Shown one piece after another: positions 17,801 through 24,652 of a stretch of 59,764 nucleotides of DNA. The notes below the pieces were generated by a model. It did not search any database. It was not told the DNA's origin and saw only the letters and a program-made list of their open reading frames with translations. Position 1 is the stretch's first letter, and the number at the start of each line of letters is the position of its first letter. The translations under genes and the position numbers were made by a program. Origin of the DNA: a virus; the IMG/VR virus record IMGVR_UViG_3300028008_001583, positions 1-59,764 of that record; one strand, 5' to 3'.

Positions 17801-19561
17801 GGTGTATGGTGTACTAACTTAGCAAGAGCAGAACTTGTATCTGTATTCTCTTACTATGGACATATTGGCTATCTATCAGAAAACGGCGGCAAGATTCGTG
17901 CTACAAACGGTAACTCATCTTATGGTGATTTTGGTACAGTAGCTGAAGGTGGCGACTCGACAGAAACACCGATTACTGCTACAGTTACTAACCGTTCAAC
18001 AGATGCTCAAATTGGCTCAGTACTTACAGACGGTGATGACATTCTTACATTTGAGTATACAAATGCTGGTGTAAATTATACAAGTGGTAACACAGCATTT
18101 ACAATTTCAGGAGAAGGTTATGGCGCTGCAACTTCTGCAGTGAATACTGTAGACGGAGCAGTGTACGAAGTTAGATTAACTGACCCTTCAAGCAATTTTG
18201 GCGGAGACGGTTATGGTATTGCACAAAATACAGCACAAACTGGAAACACAACTCAAATCACATTAAGTAATACTGATGTAGCTACTAATGCTGCATATAT
18301 TGGAATGGCAATTTGGATTATTAGTGGAACTGGTGCAGGACAATATGCTAACATTGCATCGTTTAATAGCGGAACTAAAATAGCAACAGTTACTAAAGCA
18401 TCAGATGGTTCAGCAGGTTGGGATCATGTCACAGGCGCAAGTATAGCAGCATCTTTAGATGATACAACAGAATATCGCATCGAACCTTCAGTTTCGTTTA
18501 CTGTACCAGAAGGCGGCGGCGGCTATGCAAATACTACTAAAGCTCGTGCTAGAGTAGACGATGAAAAAATTATAGAAATACGTATTTGGGATCCAGGTAC
18601 AGGATATACAAGTGCTCCAACAATGACTATAACAGATCCAAGCAACACAGTAGATGTGCCGCACTTAGTAAGAATAGGTGACGGCGTATTAACTCAGCCT
18701 ACATGGTCTGACAGAGGCACAGGTTTTGCTACTGCAAGTGTGACTGTTGCAGGTGACGGATATGCAGACTTATATCAGCCAGGATTTAATTTAGCTGTAG
18801 AAGCAATGAGTGAGATTCCACAAGCTGGAGCAAATATTGAGATAGCAGGCATAGCAAACACATACTTTAAACTAGTTACAATAAGAGATTTAACTGGCTC
18901 TGGTCCTTACACAGCAACATTGCAATTGTCACCAGAAATAAGTATTACAGATGCACCAGAACACGGTGAAGTTATAGAAATGCGTATAAGATATTCCCAA
19001 GTACGATTAACAGGACACGATTTCTTAGACATCGGCACTGGTAATTTTGGAAACACAAACTATCCTGGAGTGCCTTTAATAGATCCAGACCCTACCAAAG
19101 AAACTAACGATTTGGGTGGCGGACGAGTATTTTATACGTCAACAGACCAAGATGGTAACTTTAGGGTCGGCGAACTGTTTAGTATTGAGCAGGCAACTGG
19201 TATTGCAACTCTTGACGCTGATGCATTTAACATCAGTGGACTACAAGAACTACAACTAGGTGCAATTAGCTTAGGCGGTACAAACGCTACTATTACAGAA
19301 TTTAGTACAGATGGTACGTTTACTGCTGACAGTGATAATATTGTTCCAACACAAAAGGCAATTAAAACTTATATACAAGCACAAATAGGTGGCGGAGCAG
19401 GTGAACTTAATGTTAACCAACTTACAGCAGGTAATATTAGAATTAATAGCGATACTATTACCAACACTCTTGGAGAAACGATAAATATAAGTGCAAAGAC
19501 TAATTTCACAGGCGGCATAAAAGGTGATCCTGTTGCAATGAATTTGTTCTTATCAAACTAA
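14822..19561 (+). CDS. Giant tail fibre: eight CBM-like repeats, interrupted beta-helix (1579 aa)
   Basis: Same plan as the 1269-aa gene. Eight W...D-I/V-V-x-Y-x-G-x-x-Y repeats fill residues about 10-440, a beta-helix starts near 485 (VYVDVNGTDG), and the same C-terminal blocks follow. Relative to its paralogue it has two insertions, about 520-683 and 723-887. Each contains an alpha-helical module with N-x-x-FI-x-x-E, Y-x-x-x-x-C/A and a D-A/S-x-x-YDL motif. The same helical module opens the 2062-aa protein at 29180. The beta-helix resumes with ALVGDELRST and MRNGSGFRN. It is a probable host-binding fibre. The inserted helices are an unusual decoration. Confidence 0.8.
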   Translation: MAEFKLGRIRFIWKSTWTGSTIYYKDDIVKHGGNTFVCTAGHTSTSDFDTDFATYWDKLTDGQEWKGDWTDATAYKINDIVKYGGYLYVANQAHTSNTLLENDQSKWDLYVEGFDWKNTWATATHYKVNDIAKYNGINYICITAHTSAATESDGLEIDQAKWQKFTDGMQWQSDWSINTRYRVNDVVKYGGQLYVVNTGHTSAATTTLGLEADQAKFDYLHKGVEYKGPFTAGTRYKINDVVKAGGGLWICTTHHTAQDRLQQDVAKWAQFVEGLEFEDSWGPYKNYEVGDIVTYGGYSYVAKTNNVGQRPTDNASDWDLFNTGFRFAGEWGDDSSAEDYLVGDVIRHGGFTYVCIEDNNNQEPPNATYWEKLNEGVKWKNAWADATEYDLGDVVIYNNSSYIAVAKHTSDETVAQNRPDQDTNGSEWNLMVGGPENNVMTTDGDLVYYSGAGPARLPIGAVGTILRVNDLGTAPEWGFYGAIDNVVYVDVNGTDGAAPGFGTTIDRPFKTIRHAAYNIEEGYLRVNARKLIELNRAFIADETVEWVDAQVTANAGSPFTNSFTYDKAAWRVYLGRLITSLLYDLSHGGNEITRKLTLDIYNAGEITGKTAEFVAATEYLEAVIDAIISNVAPAATYGSMTRHADATLIEESDAQGIIGNLIDILTDAVTAAATTNVPAEVQPQNTIFVKTGQLTEVLPIVIPKNTALVGDELRSTRISPAASVTPAGDTVYSLAGIGRLQAIISDAVTNPGNITKTTGNALDPVTTHSVGAGAAGTAATGIVEDIKEYIDFHINANGSDPTLTGTMTQLTSTDYTYAVESLEANREFLKAEVNAFIADAYPSYTYDTEKCARDVSRYIDAVQYDLINTGNYKAIRAAEAYVSSVEGSLTNNMFYMRNGSGFRNATVTGLTGTLGSANSYGTKRPGAGAYVSLDPGFGPLDEHAWITNKSPYVQNVTTFGTGCIGLKIDGALHDGGNDSIVANDFTQILSDGIGVWCTNLARAELVSVFSYYGHIGYLSENGGKIRATNGNSSYGDFGTVAEGGDSTETPITATVTNRSTDAQIGSVLTDGDDILTFEYTNAGVNYTSGNTAFTISGEGYGAATSAVNTVDGAVYEVRLTDPSSNFGGDGYGIAQNTAQTGNTTQITLSNTDVATNAAYIGMAIWIISGTGAGQYANIASFNSGTKIATVTKASDGSAGWDHVTGASIAASLDDTTEYRIEPSVSFTVPEGGGGYANTTKARARVDDEKIIEIRIWDPGTGYTSAPTMTITDPSNTVDVPHLVRIGDGVLTQPTWSDRGTGFATASVTVAGDGYADLYQPGFNLAVEAMSEIPQAGANIEIAGIANTYFKLVTIRDLTGSGPYTATLQLSPEISITDAPEHGEVIEMRIRYSQVRLTGHDFLDIGTGNFGNTNYPGVPLIDPDPTKETNDLGGGRVFYTSTDQDGNFRVGELFSIEQATGIATLDADAFNISGLQELQLGAISLGGTNATITEFSTDGTFTADSDNIVPTQKAIKTYIQAQIGGGAGELNVNQLTAGNIRINSDTITNTLGETINISAKTNFTGGIKGDPVAMNLFLSN
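14850..16130 (+). repeat. Eight tandem coding repeats (CBM-like modules)
   Basis: Second array of eight W...D-I/V-V-x-Y-x-G modules, in the same number and order as in the upstream paralogue. The array was therefore present before the gene duplicated. Confidence 0.75.
18998..19029 (+). repeat. 32-bp block identical to 14200-14231
   Basis: Second copy of the shared block described at 14200, in the 1579-aa fibre gene. Confidence 0.7.
19118..19164 (+). repeat. 47-bp block identical to 14338-14384
   Basis: Second copy of the shared block described at 14338, in the 1579-aa fibre gene. Confidence 0.8.
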
Positions 19562-19576
19562 CGGAGAAAGTAGAAA

Positions 19577-19894
19577 ATGGCTACAGGAAAACTAGGCGCA
19601 AATGATTTAAGCGCAACAACAAATACAACAGTGTATACTTGTCCCGCAGACACGTATGCTGTTGTAGCTATAAACATATGCAACCGCGGTTCAAATGCAA
19701 CCGCTGTTAGAATAGCAGTTGCTGACGGAGACTCTCCGGGCGCAGCAGAATACATTGAATACGATTCAGAAATATTCTCTAAAAATGTATTAGAACGTAC
19801 CGGCTTAGTACTAGCAGCTACACAACGCCTTGTAGTTTATTCTACACAGGCTAGTGTTAGTGCTGTAGTAGTAGGTATTGAGACAGCAGCATAA
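19577..19894 (+). CDS. Small virion protein, beta-rich
   Basis: 105 aa beginning MATGKLGANDLSATTNTT, with an AINICNRGSNATAVRIAV core and a closing VSAVVVGIET strand. Its layout matches the small proteins at 3140 and 10254 (alternating strands, aliphatic-N motif in the middle). The ATG follows CGGAGAAAG. It sits directly after the 1579-aa fibre and before the cysteine-rich proteins, consistent with a fibre or baseplate accessory subunit. No enzymatic motif is seen. Confidence 0.6.
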   Translation: MATGKLGANDLSATTNTTVYTCPADTYAVVAINICNRGSNATAVRIAVADGDSPGAAEYIEYDSEIFSKNVLERTGLVLAATQRLVVYSTQASVSAVVVGIETAA

Positions 19895-19897
19895 ATA
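19890..19897 (+). promoter_or_regulatory. T4-type late promoter
   Basis: CATAAATA over the stop codon of the 105-aa gene, 23 bases before the ATG at 19920. Confidence 0.7.
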
Positions 19898-19919
19898 CAA
19901 TAAGCGGAGGATATTAATA

Positions 19920-20216
19920 ATGGGTAGATATGTAAGTAGAAGCGGATCAGGGACAGCGTCAGATATGACATCTGACTTTGCAGCTTCGAACAGTACAAAA
20001 AATGCAGAAGGATTTTTAACTGCATATACAGCGAATGATATTACTTATTCTAGTATCACTTATACTGATCAAAACGGCGGTGCTGCTCAATATGGCGGCG
20101 TGTATAAAGTTGTTGCTGGTTGGACTGAAACTAATAACCTCACTAATCAACAACAAACAATCACAGTAGCTTATGATGCTACAACTGGTGAAGTATCAGG
20201 TTTAAGCATAGCATAA
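19920..20216 (+). CDS. Hypothetical structural protein
   Basis: 98 aa from the ATG at 19920, which has GCGGAGG nine bases upstream. A longer reading from 19878 would run through the late promoter and is rejected. The protein starts MGRYVSRSGSGTASDMTSD and is Ser/Thr/Tyr-rich with no recognised domain. It lies immediately before the cysteine-rich gene, so it probably belongs to the same tail-tip module. Confidence 0.6.
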   Translation: MGRYVSRSGSGTASDMTSDFAASNSTKNAEGFLTAYTANDITYSSITYTDQNGGAAQYGGVYKVVAGWTETNNLTNQQQTITVAYDATTGEVSGLSIA

Positions 20217-20228
20217 TAGGAGAATAAC

Positions 20229-21218
20229 GTGGCAGATCCAGCAGTATATAATGCAGTACTAAATGAAAGCAAATGCATTCAAGAAAAAATACAAGATGAA
20301 CAATTAGCAGCGGCTCTAGCAGCACTTGCTAGCGATCCTGCAGATTCGTCAAACTGGGGGCTTTTGCCTCTACTAGAAAGTCCTACTGGATGCTTATGTG
20401 TACTAGACAGTGACGCAAATCGTTTAAGATGCGGCGCAGGCTGCACATGGACAGTCCCGGCAGGAACGTCAAAAGTACAATTCCAATTATGGGGCCCAGG
20501 CGCACATACAAACAATGGAATGTGTTGCGCAGGTTCACCATCGGGTGCTAACGGCGCATATGCAACTGTTATTATTGATGCTACTCCTGGAGATAGTTAT
20601 ACATTATGTGCAGGATGCGCTGCATGTTGTTATGGGTATTGTTCACAAGGTCACATCGCTTGTGGTAGCAGCACATATGTAAACGGTAACGGTATTAGTG
20701 GTCTTTGCGCGGAAAGCGGCTACTCAAGAATTTCATGTGGTATGAAAGATTTGCATGGTTCAATTAGTCAATGTAGATGGCGCGGACAAGGTTCAAGCGA
20801 TCAATCAGGACCGTGTATTTGCGGAAGCGGAGGATGGTATTGTTTTGATAATTCATGTGCATCATGTGGAGAGGTTCCGTTTACTCCGTCAAATGATAAT
20901 ACATATGCTGGCACTTCGACTTCAGGAACAGTTTACGGCTTACCGGCTATTTGGGCAGGAGGCTGCTTTGATACTAACCATTACGGATATATGAAATCAC
21001 CTCCTGTGATTGGACCGTGTCATACAGTTCAATCAAACTCAGAATGTTGCTACAGCTTTAGCAGTGGCAGCTGCTGTGGTGGTTGTCGTTGTAGAGCAAG
21101 CGACGGTCACAGACGTTATCCGGGCGCAGGCGGAACATATACACATATGATGGGCGGATCAATGTACTGGTCAGGCGACTATGGGCGCGGTGGCATGGTA
21201 AGAGTAACTTGGTGTTAA
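20229..21218 (+). CDS. Cysteine-rich, glycine-rich tail protein (329 aa)
   Basis: Starts at GTG, with TAGGAGAA upstream. I count 30 cysteines in 329 residues, including CC pairs (AACCYGYC, SECCYSF, SCCGGCRC). The N-terminus is a short helix (NESKCIQEKIQDEQLAAAL). A glycine-rich module follows with WTVPAGTSKVQFQLWGPG, SGANGAYA and GDSYTLCAGC, which resembles the Gly-rich domains of phage adhesins. The C-terminus RYPGAGG...GRGGMVRVTW closes the same module. A paralogue lies at 21882. Cysteine may form disulfides after release or bind metal. Both are inference. Confidence 0.75.
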   Translation: MADPAVYNAVLNESKCIQEKIQDEQLAAALAALASDPADSSNWGLLPLLESPTGCLCVLDSDANRLRCGAGCTWTVPAGTSKVQFQLWGPGAHTNNGMCCAGSPSGANGAYATVIIDATPGDSYTLCAGCAACCYGYCSQGHIACGSSTYVNGNGISGLCAESGYSRISCGMKDLHGSISQCRWRGQGSSDQSGPCICGSGGWYCFDNSCASCGEVPFTPSNDNTYAGTSTSGTVYGLPAIWAGGCFDTNHYGYMKSPPVIGPCHTVQSNSECCYSFSSGSCCGGCRCRASDGHRRYPGAGGTYTHMMGGSMYWSGDYGRGGMVRVTWC

Positions 21219-21232
21219 AAGGAAAATAAATT

Positions 21233-21871
21233 ATGGAAAAAACATTTACAGTAAACGTTCCGGACGATCTTTGGGTAGATGCCTGGACAGAAAACAAAAC
21301 AACTGATTATACATATAACGGTCCGGCGACTTTACATGTAGTTGTTAGAACAATCGATGGTTTTGATATAGTTAGTTGGGGAGAAACTGCTCCAACTGCT
21401 ATTAATGAAGACATTGAACAAGTAGTAGAGCTTGATGCTAACACTGATACTGGTGTTGCATGGACAATGATACATGAAGGAGATGATTGGGATTATACAT
21501 ATACTACTGTAACCAATCATGATGATTCGACTCATGAAGAAACGAATAATCCTAAACTGACTGATATTTATGAAGCAGTATGGTCTCCGGGTGACGGATT
21601 TGCATTAGCTCCTATCTATAAAGAGACAGAGACGATGGCCGAAAGAACAGCCAAAGAACGTAAATCATATGTTGTAAAGTACGATGACGCTTATGACTTT
21701 GACGCAGATACGCAAGCAGTAATTGATCAATTTAAAACTGATATGGATGCTTATCTAGCAACAATGGCTACAGCTTATCCTTGGAGATACGTAACTATTG
21801 ATCATAGTGCTATTCCAAAAGTTCCTGCATCATTAGTAGCTACGTTCAATACTCTGCCTGACATAGCTTAA
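21233..21871 (+). CDS. Hypothetical protein between cysteine-rich paralogues
   Basis: 212 aa, acidic and rich in Thr, Asp and Trp, with no cysteine visible. It begins MEKTFTVNVPDDLWVDAW. The C-terminal half has a helical run (YDFDADTQAVIDQFKTDMDA). I recognise no family. Its 14-base and 10-base gaps to the two cysteine-rich genes and an AAAGGAAAATAAA site show that it belongs to the same transcript. It could be a chaperone or partner of those proteins. Confidence 0.6.
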   Translation: MEKTFTVNVPDDLWVDAWTENKTTDYTYNGPATLHVVVRTIDGFDIVSWGETAPTAINEDIEQVVELDANTDTGVAWTMIHEGDDWDYTYTTVTNHDDSTHEETNNPKLTDIYEAVWSPGDGFALAPIYKETETMAERTAKERKSYVVKYDDAYDFDADTQAVIDQFKTDMDAYLATMATAYPWRYVTIDHSAIPKVPASLVATFNTLPDIA

Positions 21872-21881
21872 GGAGAAATTA

Positions 21882-22979
21882 ATGAGTGACGTAATTTTAT
21901 ACGCAGCAATTAAAGAAAACGAACGCTTGCAAAGAGAACTTATAGAGCTTTGCGCAGGAGGCGGCGGATCGTTTGATTATACTCAACCTGCTCCTGCAGG
22001 TTATCCGTATAATTCAGGATCAACAGGTGGCGGCGGAGGCGGAAACGAATTCTCATCTACCCCTAGTATTGTAACAAGCTGGATCAATAACTTGTGTCCT
22101 AAAGTTTGTCCGGCACAAACATATGGATTTAAAGTATGTGATAACAGCGGATATTATAGATGTAATAGAAACTGTAACTGGTCAGTGCCATCGGGTGTTT
22201 CAAATGTACAAGTTCAAATGTGGGGACCAGGCGCTGGCACCAGCGGTAACTGTTGCTGCGGCGGATCTCCATTTGGTCCAAGTGGTGCATACATGGTAAT
22301 GCAGTTTTGTGTTAATCAAAGTGAAACATATTGCTTTTGTTCAGGATGTGCATACTGCTGCTGGGGAGAGCAAACAACTCCAGGCATTTGTGGCACACCT
22401 ACTTGGTTTAACTCAACATCAGGTATTCAAGCTTGTGTTGATAGTGGTATTAGTTGCTTTTGTTACTGGAACGAAGATTTAAAATCAAATACTGCAACTT
22501 GCGGACACAGAATTCCAGATCCAGATCTAGCAGGATCAGGATCTTGCTCAGCGAATAGATGCTCCGGTTGGAATTTTTGTTATGATGACTGGGAAGATGA
22601 ATCAAGAGCATGTCACGCATTTGCAAGTAGAACAACTTTTCACGTACAGAGTCAAGCAAGTGATGGCAGAGAGATTACAAAATACGGGCTTAATGGTTTA
22701 TGGCCTGCACATTGTACAGGCGGTTCAGGCAGTTGCTTACATAGTAGCACAGGCTATTCAACTCCGGTATTTGGATTTGAAAATTGTGTATGTACCGCAA
22801 CATACACAGGCAGTGACATGAACGAAGGTCAAAGAGGATGCTATTGGAACGCACCAAACGGCTATATGAGAATTCCAGGCGCAGGCGGATATCACACTTA
22901 TAGCTGTGGCGGAGGCAATGCATGTCAGGGCGACTCAGGACGCATGGGCATGATTTGTGTAAGCTGGGAGTGCAACTAA
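21882..22979 (+). CDS. Cysteine-rich, glycine-rich tail protein (365 aa)
   Basis: Paralogue of the 20229 gene. It has the same opening helix (LYAAIKENERLQREL), then a polyglycine linker, then WSVPSGVSNVQVQMWGPG, PSGAYMVM and the closing RIPGAGG and MGMICVSWEC. I count 33 cysteines in 365 residues, with clusters CCCGG, CFCSGCAYCC and SCFCYW. The Gly-rich adhesin-like core is conserved between the two, while the middle third differs, as expected for receptor-specificity regions. An AGGAG site lies nine bases before the ATG. No function is established for this family by anything I can see. Confidence 0.75.
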   Translation: MSDVILYAAIKENERLQRELIELCAGGGGSFDYTQPAPAGYPYNSGSTGGGGGGNEFSSTPSIVTSWINNLCPKVCPAQTYGFKVCDNSGYYRCNRNCNWSVPSGVSNVQVQMWGPGAGTSGNCCCGGSPFGPSGAYMVMQFCVNQSETYCFCSGCAYCCWGEQTTPGICGTPTWFNSTSGIQACVDSGISCFCYWNEDLKSNTATCGHRIPDPDLAGSGSCSANRCSGWNFCYDDWEDESRACHAFASRTTFHVQSQASDGREITKYGLNGLWPAHCTGGSGSCLHSSTGYSTPVFGFENCVCTATYTGSDMNEGQRGCYWNAPNGYMRIPGAGGYHTYSCGGGNACQGDSGRMGMICVSWECN

Positions 22980-22986
22980 TTAAAGC

Positions 22987-23015
22987 TTGACAACTTAATC
23001 ATCTAGTGTTATACT
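22987..23015 (+). promoter_or_regulatory. Sigma70-type promoter
   Basis: TTGACA at 22987-22992, a 17-base spacer, then TATACT at 23010-23015. It opens the accessory cassette that begins at 23036. Confidence 0.85.
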
Positions 23016-23040
23016 TTAGTAATAAAGGACACTAGATGAT
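22998..23040. promoter_or_regulatory. Inverted repeat flanking the -10, probable operator
   Basis: ATCATCTAGTGT at 22998-23009 and its exact complement ACACTAGATGAT at 23029-23040 are 12-bp arms 19 bases apart. The left arm fills most of the spacer and the right arm covers the region just before and including the ATG. The centre-to-centre distance is 31 bases, about three helical turns, which suits a dimeric repressor. Confidence 0.55.
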
Positions 23041-23617
23041 TAAAAATTTATTTCCAACTCCAGTAAAATTTTCTAATTTAACACTATCGACAGCTCTTTT
23101 ACAACAAGAAGTAAAAGAGCTGTTTTCTCTTGGCTACGGTAGTGATTTAAAAAGCGGAGTAAACGGAACGCGACTAGATATAACAAATGAGTTGTTAGAA
23201 GAAAAAAAGCCGCAAACTATTATTAAACTACTAACACACATACAAGAAGAAGTTTATAACTATTGCAAAGAAGTCAATATCAAACCACAGTATATAACAC
23301 AATCGTGGATAAATGTAAACCCAAAAAATTCTATTAATGTAAGACATAGTCATCCAGGAAGTGTGCTAAGTGGAGCATACTATATGAAATATCCTACAGA
23401 TGCAAACAGTCCTTTAAGCTTTTATCGCAGCAGAGAATTTTCAGATTATGGGTGGAGCTCAATGTCTTTAGATCAAAATATTGAGCTGCAATCAATTTTT
23501 AAGTATTTTCCTGTTGACAATGATCTAGTTATTTTTCCTAGTTTTGTAGAACATGATGTATTGCCTAATCAGAGTAACGAAGACAGGATTAGTTTATCCT
23601 TTAACACTTCACCGTAG
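23036..23617 (+). CDS. 2-oxoglutarate/Fe(II) oxygenase-like protein
   Basis: 193 aa. NVRHSHPGSVLSGAYYMK supplies the first iron-ligand region and LVIFPSFVEHDVLP the distal histidine, followed by DRISLSFN where the 2-oxoglutarate-binding arginine is expected. This matches the putative 2OG-Fe(II) oxygenases often found in marine phages. It would use 2-oxoglutarate and oxygen to hydroxylate an unknown substrate. It is the first gene after a sigma70 promoter and may be expressed before the structural genes. The second oxygenase at 37187 is of a different type. Confidence 0.75.
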   Translation: MIKNLFPTPVKFSNLTLSTALLQQEVKELFSLGYGSDLKSGVNGTRLDITNELLEEKKPQTIIKLLTHIQEEVYNYCKEVNIKPQYITQSWINVNPKNSINVRHSHPGSVLSGAYYMKYPTDANSPLSFYRSREFSDYGWSSMSLDQNIELQSIFKYFPVDNDLVIFPSFVEHDVLPNQSNEDRISLSFNTSP

Positions 23618-23675
23618 CCAGAATTAAAATTTTTTACATAAAATAAAAATATATACTATGCATAGAGGAGTATTT

Positions 23676-24650
23676 ATGAAGAAAGCGTTTTTTATTAACG
23701 GCGGAGCAGGCCGTGTATTATGCAGTATACCTGCATTAGAATATTACAAAGAAAATATTGATTCTGATGTAGTAATAGTATCCGAAGCATGGCACGAACT
23801 GTTTTTATCTTCGTCGCTTAGAAGTAATGTTTGGCCAGCTGGCAGTAAAGATTTATTTCAAACAGTTTTGAAAGATAGAGAAATTATAAGTCCAGAACCT
23901 TACAGACTAAATGCTTATTTTAATCAACGTGTTAATCTAATACAAGCGTTTGACATGTTAATTAATGATGTAGATGAAAATGTTGCTATAAAAGAAATAA
24001 ATTTAGATTTAGGAAAAGCAGATCAAATCTACGGTTATAATTTAATTAATCAAGTTAAAATGCAGATGAAAAAAGATAAAGCAATTGTATTTCAACCTTT
24101 TGGCAGCGGAGTAAAAATAGATGGTAATTTTGTATTTGATGAAAGCGGCAGAAGTTTTGAATTATCAGATGTATTTAGAATTGTTGATGAATTAGCAAAA
24201 GACTACGCAGTTATTTTAATGACTAATTTAAAAATACCAACTGATAGACAGATGGGTGCAGCAATTCCAGAAGACGCAGGATTATTACAATGGATGGGTA
24301 TTGTAAATGCAGCAGACTATTTCCTTGGCTGTGATAGTATGGGTCAACATTATGCACATGCATTAGGTAAGCCGGCTACTGTAGTAATAGGCTCTACATT
24401 TCCAGAGAATATAAGTTATCCTGGAAATAAAGACTTTACAATCATTGATAGTGGCAAAGAAAACAGAGTTTATGTACCATATAGAGTTACTTCTGATCCG
24501 GCATCAGAAAGACATAATGAAGATAATATGATATTAAGCGATGAAAATTATAAGAAAATAATGAAAAGTATAAAAGATAAATTAGGAAAACCTATTTCTA
24601 AAAATAGTTTTCCATTAGCTAATAAACCAAAAGTAATCGGAGAAAAATAA
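23676..24650 (+). CDS. Glycosyltransferase family 9-like (heptosyltransferase-type) protein
   Basis: 324 aa from the ATG at 23676, with AGAGGAG upstream. The ATG at 23658 lies before that site and is rejected. The fold of ADP-heptose:LPS heptosyltransferases is suggested by GGAGRVLCSIPALEYY at the N-terminus and by NAADYFLGCDSMGQHYAHALGKP near residue 215-240, followed by VVIGSTFPENISYPG. That region binds the nucleotide-sugar donor in GT9 enzymes. The ADP-heptose operon at 35-39 kb makes ADP-heptose an attractive donor. The acceptor is unknown. Confidence 0.7.
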   Translation: MKKAFFINGGAGRVLCSIPALEYYKENIDSDVVIVSEAWHELFLSSSLRSNVWPAGSKDLFQTVLKDREIISPEPYRLNAYFNQRVNLIQAFDMLINDVDENVAIKEINLDLGKADQIYGYNLINQVKMQMKKDKAIVFQPFGSGVKIDGNFVFDESGRSFELSDVFRIVDELAKDYAVILMTNLKIPTDRQMGAAIPEDAGLLQWMGIVNAADYFLGCDSMGQHYAHALGKPATVVIGSTFPENISYPGNKDFTIIDSGKENRVYVPYRVTSDPASERHNEDNMILSDENYKKIMKSIKDKLGKPISKNSFPLANKPKVIGEK

Positions 24651-24652
24651 CT

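Noticed and set aside
23631-23657. Sigma70 promoter before the GT9-like gene
   Set aside because: TTTACA and TATACT are only 13 bases apart, too close for a normal promoter.
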